Assembly (NCBI GenBank): GCA_020161145.1
Contig: JAIUPQ010000001.1
Coordinates: forward strand, 744,001 to 808,000
Direction of reading: 5' to 3'
DNA length: 64,000 bases
Source: Pseudomonadota bacterium
GTDB lineage: Bacteria > Pseudomonadota > Gammaproteobacteria > Burkholderiales > Burkholderiaceae_C
Of this stretch, positions 1 through 8,331 are shown one piece after another (the first letter of the stretch is position 1; every line of letters starts with the position of its first letter). The notes beneath the pieces were generated by a model. The model made no database searches. It had not been told where the DNA came from and saw only the letters and a list, made by a program, of their open reading frames with translations. The position numbers were made by a program, and so were the translations under genes.

Positions 1-87
1 GCCGTCAAGTACGAAGCCACGCTGCGCTTCATCAACGGGCAGGTGCGCAGCACGCTGGATGCGATGAAGAGCCCGTCGCAGGGCTGA
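1..87 (+). CDS. flgB: Flagellar basal-body rod protein FlgB, C-terminal end (partial)
   Basis: The last 28 codons of a gene cut by the window start, ending in TGA at 85-87. The visible residues (AVKYEATLRFINGQVRSTLD) match the closing helix of FlgB, a proximal rod subunit of the flagellar basal body, where the family ends with a helix of the type YEATLRFINxQ. flgC follows after 18 bases, the normal flgBC order, which supports the call. The rest of the protein lies outside the window. Confidence 0.8.
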   Translation, partial: AVKYEATLRFINGQVRSTLDAMKSPSQG

Positions 88-105
88 TGCACAGGGAGTT
101 GAGCC

Positions 106-549
106 ATGAGTCTCTTCAACGTCTTCGACATTTCGGGCAGCGCGGTCAGCGCGCAGAGCCAGCGCCTGAACGTGGTGGCCTCCAACCTGGCCAATGCCGA
201 CACCGTGGCCGGCCCCGACGGCCAGGCCTACAAGGCGCGCCAGGTGGTGTTCCAGACCTTGCTGGTGGGCGCCCAGCCCGATGGCGGCACGGGCTTTGAC
301 GGCCCTGGCGGCAGCGCCGGCGTGCGCGTGGCCACCGTGGCCGAGGACCAGTCGGTGGGCCGCAAGGTGCGCGACCCGGGCCATCCGGCGGCCGATGCCG
401 ATGGCTACGTCACCTACAGCAACGTCAACGCGGTGGAGGAGATGGTCAACATGATCTCCGCCTCGCGCTCCTACCAGAACAACATCGAAGTGATGAACAC
501 CGCCAAGAGCCTGCTGCAAAAGACCTTGCAGATGGGCCAGGGCGTTTGA
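106..549 (+). CDS. flgC: Flagellar basal-body rod protein FlgC
   Basis: A 147-residue protein, a little longer than the usual 134-140. It is a proximal rod subunit exported by the flagellar type III system and assembled in the periplasm. The N-terminus ([20 protein letters not shown], then ASNLANADT) is the flagellar rod helix with the ASNLANxxT signature. The C-terminus ([20 protein letters not shown]) is the paired rod/hook helix. A GGGAG ribosome site lies just upstream of the ATG. It sits between flgB and flgD in one transcript. Confidence 0.95.
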   Translation: MSLFNVFDISGSAVSAQSQRLNVVASNLANADTVAGPDGQAYKARQVVFQTLLVGAQPDGGTGFDGPGGSAGVRVATVAEDQSVGRKVRDPGHPAADADGYVTYSNVNAVEEMVNMISASRSYQNNIEVMNTAKSLLQKTLQMGQGV

Positions 550-557
550 GGTAAGCC

Positions 558-1205
558 ATGACCACAGCCGTAACCGGCGCCAGCGGCGCCACCGACACCA
601 GCAACGCCTCCAAGACGGCCAACGCCACCACCGAGGCGTCCGACCGCTTTTTGAAGCTGCTGGTCACCCAGATGCAGAACCAGGATCCGCTCAACCCGCT
701 GGACAACGCCGAGGTCACCAGCCAGATGGCGCAGATCAGCACGGTGACGGGTTTGCAGACGCTGAACCAGAGCATGACGGCGCTGTCGTCCCAGTTCATG
801 CAGATGCAGGCCACGCAGGCGGCGGCGCTGGTGGGGAATGACGTGGCCTTTGAGGGCAACACGCTGCGCCAGATCGAGGGCAAGGCCGACGGCGGCTTTG
901 AGCTCAGCGCCAAGGCCGATGCCGTCCAGGTCGAGATCAAGGACGGCGCCGGCAAGGTGGTGGACACCCTCAAGCTGGGGCCGCAGGCCGCCGGTCGCCA
1001 TACCTTGAACTGGGACGTGCCCAGCCAGTACCAGGGCCAGGATCTGACGTTTGAAGTCAGCGCCACCGCCGCCGGCGCCAAGGTGGAGGTCATGCAACTG
1101 GCCCACCAGCGCATTGCCGCCGTCAGCAACCTGGGCAGCACCGTGGCGCTGGAGCTGGCCAATGGCCAGCGCATCGATCACACCGCCATCTGGGCCTACC
1201 TCTAA
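558..1205 (+). CDS. flgD: Flagellar hook assembly scaffold FlgD
   Basis: A 215-residue hook-capping protein that directs polymerisation of FlgE and is later displaced. The N-terminal part (about residues 25-75) carries the conserved block FLKLLVTQMQNQDPLNPLDN followed by EVTSQMAQISTVTGLQTLN, diagnostic of FlgD. The C-terminal part (about 100-190) is the beta-rich FlgD tudor/Ig-like region, with an AGRHTLNWD-type strand. It starts 8 bases after flgC and is followed by flgE. Confidence 0.95.
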   Translation: MTTAVTGASGATDTSNASKTANATTEASDRFLKLLVTQMQNQDPLNPLDNAEVTSQMAQISTVTGLQTLNQSMTALSSQFMQMQATQAAALVGNDVAFEGNTLRQIEGKADGGFELSAKADAVQVEIKDGAGKVVDTLKLGPQAAGRHTLNWDVPSQYQGQDLTFEVSATAAGAKVEVMQLAHQRIAAVSNLGSTVALELANGQRIDHTAIWAYL

Positions 1206-1239
1206 TCATCAGCCACTCGCTCGTCAAGGAGTCCTCGCC

Positions 1240-2487
1240 ATGAGCTTCCAATCCGCACTCTCGGGCCTCAACGCCTCGGCCAAAAACCTCGATGTGATCG
1301 GCCACAACATCGCCAACTCGGGCACCTACGGCGCCAAGTCGTCGCGCGCCGAGTTCGCCGACATGTACGCCGTGGCCCTCTCGGGCGGCGGCGGCGCGGG
1401 CAACATCGGCATCGGCGTGCAGCTCAGCGCCGTGGCCCAGCAGTTCACGCAGGGCAACATCACCACCACCAACAACCCCATGGACATCGCCATCAACGGC
1501 AATGGCTTTTTCCAGGTTGCGGCGCCGTCGGGCAGCGTCAACTACACGCGCAACGGTCAGTTCAAGCTGGACAAGGACGGCTTCATCGTCAACAACGACA
1601 ACATGAAGCTGATGGGCTTTGGTGCCGACAACCAGGGCAACATCCTGGCCGGCTCGGCCGCCGCCGTGCAACTGCCCACGGCCGGCATTGCGCCCAACCC
1701 CAGCACCCGGGTCGATCTGGAGATGAACCTCGACGCCCGCTGGACGGCCACCGACCCCGGCGTCGCCGTGACCCCGCGCATCGATTTCGCCAACCGCCTG
1801 ACCTACAACCAGGCCACCAGCGTCACCACCTTCGACGCCCAGGGCAAACCGGTGGCCGTCAACTTCTACTTCCAGCAAGGGGCCAACCCGGGCGAAGTCA
1901 ACGTCTACGCCACGGCCGACGGCACCACCGTGGGCGGCACCGCCGCCAACCCGCAGCCGGTCTCGACGCTGACCTTCAGCCCCAACGGCACCTTGCAATC
2001 GGCCAGCAGCACCTCGCTGGCGCTGTCGGGGGTGGTGCCCAACATGAACAACCTGACCATGAACTTTGGTCAGACCACCCAGTACGGCGCGGTCTTCGCC
2101 GTCACCCGGCTCTCGCAGGACGGCTACACCGCCGGCAACATGACGGGCGTGGTCATCGAGAAGGACGGCACCATCACCGGCCGCTACTCCAACGGCCAGA
2201 CCAAGACGGCGGGCCAGGTGCAGGTGGCCAACTTCCGCAACCCGCAGGGCCTGCAGCCACTGGGCGGCAACCTCTGGGGCGCCACTTTTGCCGCCGGCTC
2301 GCCCATCCCTGGCGTGCCCGGCTCGGGCAACCTGGGTTATCTGCAGTCCGGTGCGCTGGAGGAGTCCAACGTGGACCTGACCGGCCAGCTCGTCGAGATG
2401 ATCACCGCCCAGCGCAACTACCAGGCCAACGCCCAGACCATCAAGACGCAAGACCAGGTCATGCAAACCGCAGTGAACCTGCGGTAG
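1240..2487 (+). CDS. flgE: Flagellar hook protein FlgE
   Basis: A 415-residue structural subunit of the flagellar hook. I start it at the ATG at 1240, which gives the canonical N-terminus MSFQSALSGLNASAKNLDVI and has an AAGGAG-type ribosome site at 1225-1230; the frame is open further upstream but that stretch overlaps flgD and is not FlgE-like. The N-terminal GHNIANSGTYGAKSSRAEF motif, the central D1/D2 beta region and the C-terminal VEMITAQRNYQANAQTIKTQ helix are all present. Length is close to the family norm of about 400. Confidence 0.95.
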   Translation: MSFQSALSGLNASAKNLDVIGHNIANSGTYGAKSSRAEFADMYAVALSGGGGAGNIGIGVQLSAVAQQFTQGNITTTNNPMDIAINGNGFFQVAAPSGSVNYTRNGQFKLDKDGFIVNNDNMKLMGFGADNQGNILAGSAAAVQLPTAGIAPNPSTRVDLEMNLDARWTATDPGVAVTPRIDFANRLTYNQATSVTTFDAQGKPVAVNFYFQQGANPGEVNVYATADGTTVGGTAANPQPVSTLTFSPNGTLQSASSTSLALSGVVPNMNNLTMNFGQTTQYGAVFAVTRLSQDGYTAGNMTGVVIEKDGTITGRYSNGQTKTAGQVQVANFRNPQGLQPLGGNLWGATFAAGSPIPGVPGSGNLGYLQSGALEESNVDLTGQLVEMITAQRNYQANAQTIKTQDQVMQTAVNLR

Positions 2488-2494
2488 GTAAGCC

Positions 2495-3226
2495 ATGGAC
2501 CGCCTGATCTACCTCTCGATGGGCGGCGCCAAGGCCGCCATGGCGCGCCAGGACGTGCTGGCGCACAACCTGGCCAACGTCAGCAGCAACGGCTTTCGCG
2601 CCGAGATGGCGGCGCACCGCGCGGTGCCCGTGCGCGGCGACGGTGCCACCACGCGCGTCTACGCGCTGGAGACCACGGTGGGCTACGACCAGGCGCCGGG
2701 CCCCCTCCAGACCACCGGCCGCAACCTGGACGTGGCCATGAAGGGCAACGCCTGGCTGGCGGTGCAGGGGCTGGACGGCACCGAGGCCTACACCCGGGCC
2801 GGCAGCCTGGAGGTCAACACCGAGGGGCTGCTGGTGACGCAGACCGGCCTGCCCGTCAATGGCGACGGCGGCCCCATCACCGTGCCCACCGGCGCCACCG
2901 TGCAGGTGGCGGCCGACGGCACGCTGTCGGCCCAGGTGGGCAGCGGGCCGCGCCAGACCGTGGGCCGGCTCAAGCTGGTCACGCCCACCGATGAAACCCC
3001 GCTCAAGCGCGGTGACGACGGCCTGTTTCGCAACCCCGACGGCGACCTGCCGGCCGATGCCACGGCGCGGCTGCAGGACGGCGCGCTGGAGGGCTCCAAC
3101 GTCAGCGCGGTGGAGACCATGGTGGCCATGATCTCGGCGGCGCGCCACTTCGAGAGCCAGATGAAGCTCATCAGCACCCAGGAGCGCCAGGAGCAGCAGG
3201 CCGCGCGCCTGCTCTCGCCGAACTGA
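2495..3226 (+). CDS. flgF: Flagellar basal-body rod protein FlgF
   Basis: A 243-residue proximal rod protein. The N-terminus MDRLIYLSMGGAKAAMARQD with LAHNLANVSSNGFRAE is typical of FlgF. Middle segments (GRNLDVAMKGNAWLAVQ, YTRAGSLEVNTEGLLVT) are shared with FlgF/FlgG, and the C-terminal VSAVETMVAMISAARHFESQ helix closes the rod fold. It starts 7 bases after flgE. Unusually, flgG does not follow: the next gene (3260) encodes an unrelated spermidine-synthase-fold protein, so the flagellar operon ends here. Confidence 0.93.
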   Translation: MDRLIYLSMGGAKAAMARQDVLAHNLANVSSNGFRAEMAAHRAVPVRGDGATTRVYALETTVGYDQAPGPLQTTGRNLDVAMKGNAWLAVQGLDGTEAYTRAGSLEVNTEGLLVTQTGLPVNGDGGPITVPTGATVQVAADGTLSAQVGSGPRQTVGRLKLVTPTDETPLKRGDDGLFRNPDGDLPADATARLQDGALEGSNVSAVETMVAMISAARHFESQMKLISTQERQEQQAARLLSPN

Positions 3227-3259
3227 CGCCAGCGAGCGGCGGCCACTAACATCCAGGCC

Positions 3260-4009
3260 GTGACGCTCGCCGACCTCCCTACCGCCACCCTCAGCGAACA
3301 CGCCGGTGTGCGCTACCTGCACCTGGACTCCATCTGGGTGCAGGGCGCCATGCGGCTGGCCAAGCCCCAGGCCATCGAGCTGGAATACGTGCAGCGCATG
3401 ATGGCCTGGATGCTGTGGCGGCCCACCGCCGAGTTGAACGAGGGCCACGCCGTGCAACTGGGCCTGGGCGCAGGCGCCATCACCCGCTTTTGCCACAAGG
3501 TGCTGAAGATGCGCACCACGGCTGTGGAGCTCAACCCCACCGTCATCCACGCCAACCGGCTGTGGTTCCGGCTGCCGGCCGACGACGCGCGGCTGCGCGT
3601 GGTGCAGGCCGACGCCGGCCGCTGGGTGCGCGAGACCGCCCACCGTCACACGGCCCAGGTGCTGTGTGTGGACCTCTACGACCATGAGGCCGCCGCCCCG
3701 GTGCTGGACGACGTGGCGTTCTACGCCGCCTGCCGCGATGTGCTGGACGAGGGCGGTCTGATGAGCGTCAACCTCTTTGGCCGCCATGCCAGCTTTGCGC
3801 GCAGCGCCGCCCACGTGGCCGCCGCCTTCGGGCTCGATCAGGTCTGGCAGTTGCGCCCCACCAAAGAGGGCAACACCGTGCTGGTGGCCGCGCGCGGCGT
3901 GACCGTGCCGGGCCGCGACGAGTTGACCGCGCGCGCCGCCCACATCGAACACCAGTACGGCCTGCCGGCGCGCAAATGGCTGCGCATGGTCAAGCCGCTT
4001 GCCCTATGA
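3260..4009 (+). CDS. Spermidine-synthase-like (SpeE fold) methyltransferase-family protein
   Basis: A 249-residue protein starting at a GTG. A Rossmann-type SAM/aminopropyl-donor site is visible: LGLGAGAITRFCH (about residue 72) followed by the acidic strand TTAVELNPTV and a later QADAGRW block, as in spermidine synthases and related methyltransferases. The N-terminal HLDSIWVQGAMRLAKPQ resembles the SpeE beta-hairpin. The true substrate is not evident; several SpeE-fold proteins are not spermidine synthases. Its stop overlaps the start of the downstream ATPase gene (ATGA), so the two are probably co-translated. Confidence 0.75.
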   Translation: MTLADLPTATLSEHAGVRYLHLDSIWVQGAMRLAKPQAIELEYVQRMMAWMLWRPTAELNEGHAVQLGLGAGAITRFCHKVLKMRTTAVELNPTVIHANRLWFRLPADDARLRVVQADAGRWVRETAHRHTAQVLCVDLYDHEAAAPVLDDVAFYAACRDVLDEGGLMSVNLFGRHASFARSAAHVAAAFGLDQVWQLRPTKEGNTVLVAARGVTVPGRDELTARAAHIEHQYGLPARKWLRMVKPLAL

Positions 4010-5859
4010 CCACCAAGACCCTGCCGCGCGGCAAGCTCGATTTGCGCCAGCTCATCGCCTGGCTGCAGGCCGACCACCTGATCACCGCGGCCGACGCCCA
4101 GCGCCTGGCCGCCCGCCTGGGCGCCACTGCGTCCAGCCTGCATCCGCTGACCCGGCTGGCCGGCGCAGGGCTGGTCAACCTGAAAGGCGGCGAGGCGCTG
4201 GACGCCCCGGCGCTCACCGCCTGGCTGGCGCAGCGCCTGGGCCTGCCGCTGGTGCGGATCGATCCGCTGCGGGTGGACGCCTCGCGCGTGGCCGAGGTCA
4301 TGTCGCAGGCCTACGCCGAGAGCCGCCGCGCGCTGCCGCTGCAATACGGCCCGGCTGAAATCACCATCGCCACCTGCGAGCCGCTGGACGTGGGCTGGGT
4401 GGCCGAGATCGAAGCCCACACCCGCCGCCGCGTGCTGCTGGCGCTGGCCACGCCCGAGGACGTGGCCCGCTACACCGCCGAGTTCTACGGCCTGGCCCAA
4501 AGCGTGCGCACCGCGCGCCGCCAGCAGGGCGATGCCGCCGCGACCGCCGCCCCCAGCTTCGAGCAGCTGGTGGACTTGAAGGGCAAGGACGCGCTCGACG
4601 CCAATGACCAGGGCGTGGTGCAGGTGGTGGACTGGCTGTGGCAATACGCCTTCGAGCAGCGCGCCAGCGACATCCACCTGGAGCCGCGCCGCGACATGGG
4701 CACCATCCGGCTGCGCATCGACGGCGTGCTGCACGCCGTGCACCAGGTGCCGGCGCCGGTGATGGCGGCCATGACGGCGCGCATCAAGCTGCTGGGCCGC
4801 ATGGACGTGGTCGAGCGCCGCCGGCCGCAGGACGGCCGCATCAAGACCCGCCGGCCGGGCGGCCAGGGCGAGGTGGAACTGCGCCTCTCGACCCTGCCCA
4901 CGGCCTTTGGCGAGAAGGTGGTCATGCGCATCTTCGACCCCGGCGTGGTCGATCAGGGCTACGAGGCGCTGGGCTTTGGCGAGCTGGCCGCCACCTGGCG
5001 CACGCTGGTGGGCCAGCCCCACGGCATCGTGCTGGTCACCGGCCCCACCGGTTCGGGCAAGACCACCACGCTCTACGCCACGCTCAAGCAACTGGCCACC
5101 AGCCAGGTCAACGTCTGCACGCTGGAAGACCCCATCGAGATGATCGAGCCGGCGTTCAACCAGACCCAGGTGCAAAGCCAGCTCGACCTGGGCTTTGCCG
5201 CCGGCCTGCGCGCGCTGATGCGGCAGGACCCCGACATCATCATGGTGGGCGAGATCCGCGACCTGGAGACCGCCGAGATGGCCATCCAGGCCGCGCTGAC
5301 CGGCCACCTGGTGCTCTCCACCCTGCACACCAACGACGCCCCCGCCGCCATCACCCGGCTGGCCGACCTGGGCGTGCAGCCCTACCTGATTGGCGCGACG
5401 GTGACCGGCGTGCTGGCGCAGCGGCTGGTGCGCGCGCTGTGCCCCGACTGCAAAGCGCCTGCCCCCGAGGCCGAGGGCGCCGCCCGCGCGGCCCAGCTGG
5501 CACGGCCCTGGCAACTGCCCACAGGCACCGTCTACCAGCCCGTGGGCTGCCCCGCCTGCCGCGGCACCGGCTACAAAGGCCGCGTGGCGCTCTACGAAAT
5601 GATGCTGCTGGACGAAGCCGCCCGCGACGCCATCCACCCCCGGCTGGACGCCAGCGCCCTGCGCCGCGCCGCCGTCGCCAGCGGCCTGCGCCCACTGCGC
5701 GTGGCCGGCCTGGCCCAGGTGCTGGCCGGCCGCACCAGCCTCGACGAGGTGCTGGCGGCGACGCCGAGGTGGGAGGGGCAGGGGGCTACAGCGCCTTCAG
5801 CATCTGCACGCAGGGCAGATGCGGGCCCCACAGCGCAGGAAAAGTCTCCAGCGGCGTAA
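4006..5859 (+). CDS. GspE/PilB-type secretion ATPase
   Basis: A 617-residue hexameric traffic ATPase of the type II secretion/type IV pilus family. The ATG at 4006 overlaps the upstream TGA. It has an N-terminal MshEN/GSPII-E domain (about 1-160), then a core with Walker A GPTGSGKTT (about 346), an Asp box, Walker B (RQDPDIIMVGEIRD) and a His box (STLHTNDA). A C-terminal zinc site CPDC...CPAC (about 478-515) is typical of GspE. No other gsp or pil genes are nearby, so its machine is elsewhere. The last 30 or so codons lie antisense to the 3' end of the next gene. Confidence 0.88.
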   Translation: MTTKTLPRGKLDLRQLIAWLQADHLITAADAQRLAARLGATASSLHPLTRLAGAGLVNLKGGEALDAPALTAWLAQRLGLPLVRIDPLRVDASRVAEVMSQAYAESRRALPLQYGPAEITIATCEPLDVGWVAEIEAHTRRRVLLALATPEDVARYTAEFYGLAQSVRTARRQQGDAAATAAPSFEQLVDLKGKDALDANDQGVVQVVDWLWQYAFEQRASDIHLEPRRDMGTIRLRIDGVLHAVHQVPAPVMAAMTARIKLLGRMDVVERRRPQDGRIKTRRPGGQGEVELRLSTLPTAFGEKVVMRIFDPGVVDQGYEALGFGELAATWRTLVGQPHGIVLVTGPTGSGKTTTLYATLKQLATSQVNVCTLEDPIEMIEPAFNQTQVQSQLDLGFAAGLRALMRQDPDIIMVGEIRDLETAEMAIQAALTGHLVLSTLHTNDAPAAITRLADLGVQPYLIGATVTGVLAQRLVRALCPDCKAPAPEAEGAARAAQLARPWQLPTGTVYQPVGCPACRGTGYKGRVALYEMMLLDEAARDAIHPRLDASALRRAAVASGLRPLRVAGLAQVLAGRTSLDEVLAATPRWEGQGATAPSASARRADAGPTAQEKSPAA

Positions 5860-6268
5860 AGCCCATGTGCAGATAGAAGGCGCGGGTGTTTGCATAGGCA
5901 GTGCTGGGGTGTTCGGCGGCCAGAGTCTTGACCTGCAACCAGCGCCCACCTCGCGCCCGTGCCCATGCGCTTGCGGTGTCCAGCAGTTGACGTCCCCACC
6001 CTCGGCCATGCTGGGCCTCGCAGACACCCAGGCAATGCACCTCCCAAGCCCCCGGATGGTGTTCGCGCAGCGTCACGAAGCCGCACACTGCGCCGTCTGC
6101 ATCGCGAGCCAGCCAGGTCGGCCAGCGGGCCGCATCCTCGGCATAGGTGGCCAGCGCTTGGGGCTGACCGAACCAGTCGGGCAAGGTGGTCAGCACCGCA
6201 GCGCAGGCGGTCTGCAGATCGATGGCCGCACCGACGGGCGCCGCAAGGGTAACCACGCAGTCAGGCAC
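5786..6268 (-). CDS. GNAT-family N-acetyltransferase
   Basis: About 160 residues with the GNAT fold: a beta-4/acetyl-CoA loop reading LGVCEAQHGRGWGRQLLDTA (the R/Q-x-x-G-x-G/A pyrophosphate loop) and a C-terminal block with ANTRAFYLHMGFTPLETF (the N/Y/F motif of GNAT motif B). The substrate is unknown. No ATG fits; a GTG at 6268 or the TTG at 6271 is the likely start, overlapping the end of a short upstream frame (6261-6377). The 3' end overlaps the convergent ATPase gene by 74 bases. Confidence 0.8.
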   Translation of the reverse strand: MPDCVVTLAAPVGAAIDLQTACAAVLTTLPDWFGQPQALATYAEDAARWPTWLARDADGAVCGFVTLREHHPGAWEVHCLGVCEAQHGRGWGRQLLDTASAWARARGGRWLQVKTLAAEHPSTAYANTRAFYLHMGFTPLETFPALWGPHLPCVQMLKAL

Positions 6269-6377
6269 CAATCAGCGCCTCGGCTGGCACACCCAACTGG
6301 GCGTGCAGCTTGCGCAAACGGCATTGATGCGTCGGATAGATGGGGATAGGGTCGGTCGTGACATGCTCACTCCCCAT
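6261..6377 (-). pseudogene. Possible 38-residue stub, resembling the N-terminus of an M15 D-Ala-D-Ala carboxypeptidase
   Basis: A short frame between two minus-strand genes. It starts (ATG at 6377) inside the last codons of the carbonic-anhydrase-like gene and stops inside the start of the GNAT gene, so all three overlap. The segment YPTHQCRLRKLHAQLGVPAE looks like the opening of VanY/M15-type peptidases from related bacteria (from memory, not searched). No peptidase domain follows, so this would be a decayed remnant. It may instead be a small leader peptide, or nothing. Confidence 0.3.
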
Positions 6378-6903
6378 CCACCCGCCGCAACTCCGTCTTG
6401 AACTTCTGCGCCCGCGCCACGTAGTGGGCTGCGCCCAGCGCAAGGCGTGCGGCCTCGGCCTCGGTGAGTTCACGCGCCACGCGGGCCGGGCTGCCCACCA
6501 GCATCTGGCGCGGGCCGAAGCGTTTGCCTTCGGTGACCAGCGCCCCCGCGCCCACCAGGCAGCCGCTGCCGATGACGGCGCCGTTGAGCACCACGGCCTG
6601 GATGCCGATCAGGGCACCGTCTTCCACCGTGCAGCCGTGCAGCATGGCCTGATGGCCGATGGTCACGTCCTCACCCACCGTGAGCGGAAAGCCCATGTCG
6701 GTGTGCATGACGGTGCCCTCTTGCACATTGCTGCGCGCCCCAATGGTGATGCGCTCGTTGTCCCCCCGGATGACCACCCCCGCCCAGATGCTGGCCCCGG
6801 CCCCCACGGTGACCTTGCCGATCAACACCGCCTCCGCTGCCACATAGGCCGAGGGATCCACATCCGGCACATCGCCGTCCAACTCATAAAGCGCCATGGG
6901 CAA
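6367..6903 (-). CDS. Gamma-carbonic-anhydrase-like (YrdA/PaaY type) hexapeptide-repeat protein
   Basis: A 178-residue left-handed beta-helix protein. Repeats of the [LIV]GxxxxI type run through the whole length (VLIGKVTVGAGASIWAGVVI and onward). Candidate metal-binding histidines sit in the HTD and IGHQAMLHGC segments, arranged as in gamma-class carbonic anhydrases, and a GSPARVARELTEAE tail helix follows. Family members include true carbonic anhydrases and proteins of unknown activity. The start may be the ATG at 6897 (MALYELDG) rather than 6903. Confidence 0.85.
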   Translation of the reverse strand: MPMALYELDGDVPDVDPSAYVAAEAVLIGKVTVGAGASIWAGVVIRGDNERITIGARSNVQEGTVMHTDMGFPLTVGEDVTIGHQAMLHGCTVEDGALIGIQAVVLNGAVIGSGCLVGAGALVTEGKRFGPRQMLVGSPARVARELTEAEAARLALGAAHYVARAQKFKTELRRVDGE

Positions 6904-6976
6904 TTCCTAAACCAGCGAGCGGCGGTGACAGGTGCGCTGCCGTATGCAAAGCGCCGCACCAAACCCAGCGACTGCC

Positions 6977-7048
6977 GTGGATCCGGCTTGGCCGGTCCAC
7001 TGGCAGTGCCCCCTTGAGGGGGCGCGATCTGCGATCGCGTAGGGGTGG
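6977..7048 (+). repeat. Dispersed paired-hairpin repeat, copy A
   Basis: Intergenic unit between the carbonic-anhydrase-like gene and the antiporter gene. It has a 24-base near-palindrome GTGGATCCGGCTTGGCCGGT plus CCAC (6977-7000), then a perfect hairpin GCCCCCTTGAGGGGGC (7008-7023), then a G-rich tail ending GCGTAGGGGTGG. Copy B at 32261-32332 has the same parts, order and orientation with high identity. No coding signal of its own. It ends only about 15 bases before the antiporter ATG, so it is probably in or near that gene's leader. Confidence 0.8.
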
Positions 7049-7062
7049 TCTATCCTACGCGC

Positions 7063-8322
7063 ATGAACCCCACCACCATGCAGATCGTGGCGGCCGTGCT
7101 GTTTGCGCTGGCGCTCATCCACACGTTTTCGACCAAGCTGTTCGACGTGCTGTCACACAAGATGCCGCGCCATGCGGGGCTGTTCCACCTGCTGGCCGAG
7201 GTGGAGGTGGTGTTCGGGCTTTGGGCCATGATTCTGGCGCTCATCATGCTGTTCATGACCGGCTCGCAGCCGACGCTGAACTACCTGGAGTCGCTCAACT
7301 TCACCGAGCCGCTGTTCGTCTTCGCCATCATGGTGATGGCCGGCACGCGGGCCGTGCTGCAGGTGGCGGGCGACGTGGTGCGCGGGATGGCCCGCATCAC
7401 GCCCATGGCCAGAGGTGCCGCCAACTACTGGGTGGTGATGTGGCTGGTGCCCCTGATGGGCTCGTTCATCACCGAGCCGGCGGCCATGACGCTGGCGGCC
7501 CTGCTGCTGCGCGACACGGTGTTTGCCCATGCCAAGTCGGACAAGCTGCTGTACGGCAGCCTGGGGCTGCTGTTCGTCAACATCTCCATCGGCGGCACGC
7601 TGACCTCGTTTGCCGCGCCGCCGGTGCTGATGGTGGCGGCCGCCTGGGGCTGGGACACCAGCTTCATGCTGACCCATTTCGGCTGGAAGGCGGCGCTGGC
7701 CGCCATCGTCAACGCCAGCCTGTTCACCGCCATCTTCTACAAAGAGCTGGCGGCCATGCCCAAGGAAGCCAGCGGCACGCGGCTGCGGCGCGTGCCGCTG
7801 TCGGTGGTGGCCGTGCACCTGCTGCTGCTGGCCGGCGTGGTGGCCTCGGCGCATTACCCGGTGGTGTTCCTGGGCATCTTCCTGGCGTTCATGGGCTACT
7901 CCACCGCCTACGAGCGGCACCAGGAACGGCTCATCCTGCGTGAGGCGCTGCTGGTGGCCTTCTTCCTGGCCGGCCTCGTGGTGCTGGGCGGCCAGCAGCG
8001 CTGGTGGCTGCAGCCGCTGCTGATGCGCATGGACGCCAACGAGGTGTTCTGGGGCGCCACGGCGCTGACGGCCATCACCGACAACGCGGCGCTGACCTAT
8101 CTGGGCTCGCTGGTGGACGGGCTGACGCTGGACTTCAAGATGGCGCTGGTGATGGGCGCCGTCACCGGCGGCGGCCTCACCGTGGTGGCCAACGCGCCCA
8201 ACCCGGCGGGCATCTCCATCCTGCGCAGCCGTTTCCCGGGCGAAACGGTCAATGCGCTGAGTCTGCTGGTGGCGGCGCTGGTGCCCACGCTGATCGCCGC
8301 AGCGGCCTTCCGGCTGCTGTGA
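7063..8322 (+). CDS. Putative Na+/H+ antiporter family membrane protein
   Basis: A 419-residue polytopic inner-membrane protein with about 10-12 hydrophobic segments. Sequence features (FITEPAAMTLAALLLRDTVF, FVNISIGGTLTSFAAPPVLM, ITDNAALTYLGSLVDG, ANAPNPAGISILRS) match the family annotated as putative Na+/H+ antiporters, with buried acidic and Asn/Pro residues in two half-repeats as in ion transporters. I chose the ATG at 7063 over an upstream in-frame GTG because the protein then begins directly with the first membrane segment. Ion specificity cannot be told from sequence. Confidence 0.75.
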   Translation: MNPTTMQIVAAVLFALALIHTFSTKLFDVLSHKMPRHAGLFHLLAEVEVVFGLWAMILALIMLFMTGSQPTLNYLESLNFTEPLFVFAIMVMAGTRAVLQVAGDVVRGMARITPMARGAANYWVVMWLVPLMGSFITEPAAMTLAALLLRDTVFAHAKSDKLLYGSLGLLFVNISIGGTLTSFAAPPVLMVAAAWGWDTSFMLTHFGWKAALAAIVNASLFTAIFYKELAAMPKEASGTRLRRVPLSVVAVHLLLLAGVVASAHYPVVFLGIFLAFMGYSTAYERHQERLILREALLVAFFLAGLVVLGGQQRWWLQPLLMRMDANEVFWGATALTAITDNAALTYLGSLVDGLTLDFKMALVMGAVTGGGLTVVANAPNPAGISILRSRFPGETVNALSLLVAALVPTLIAAAAFRLL

Positions 8323-8331
8323 GGGCCCCCA

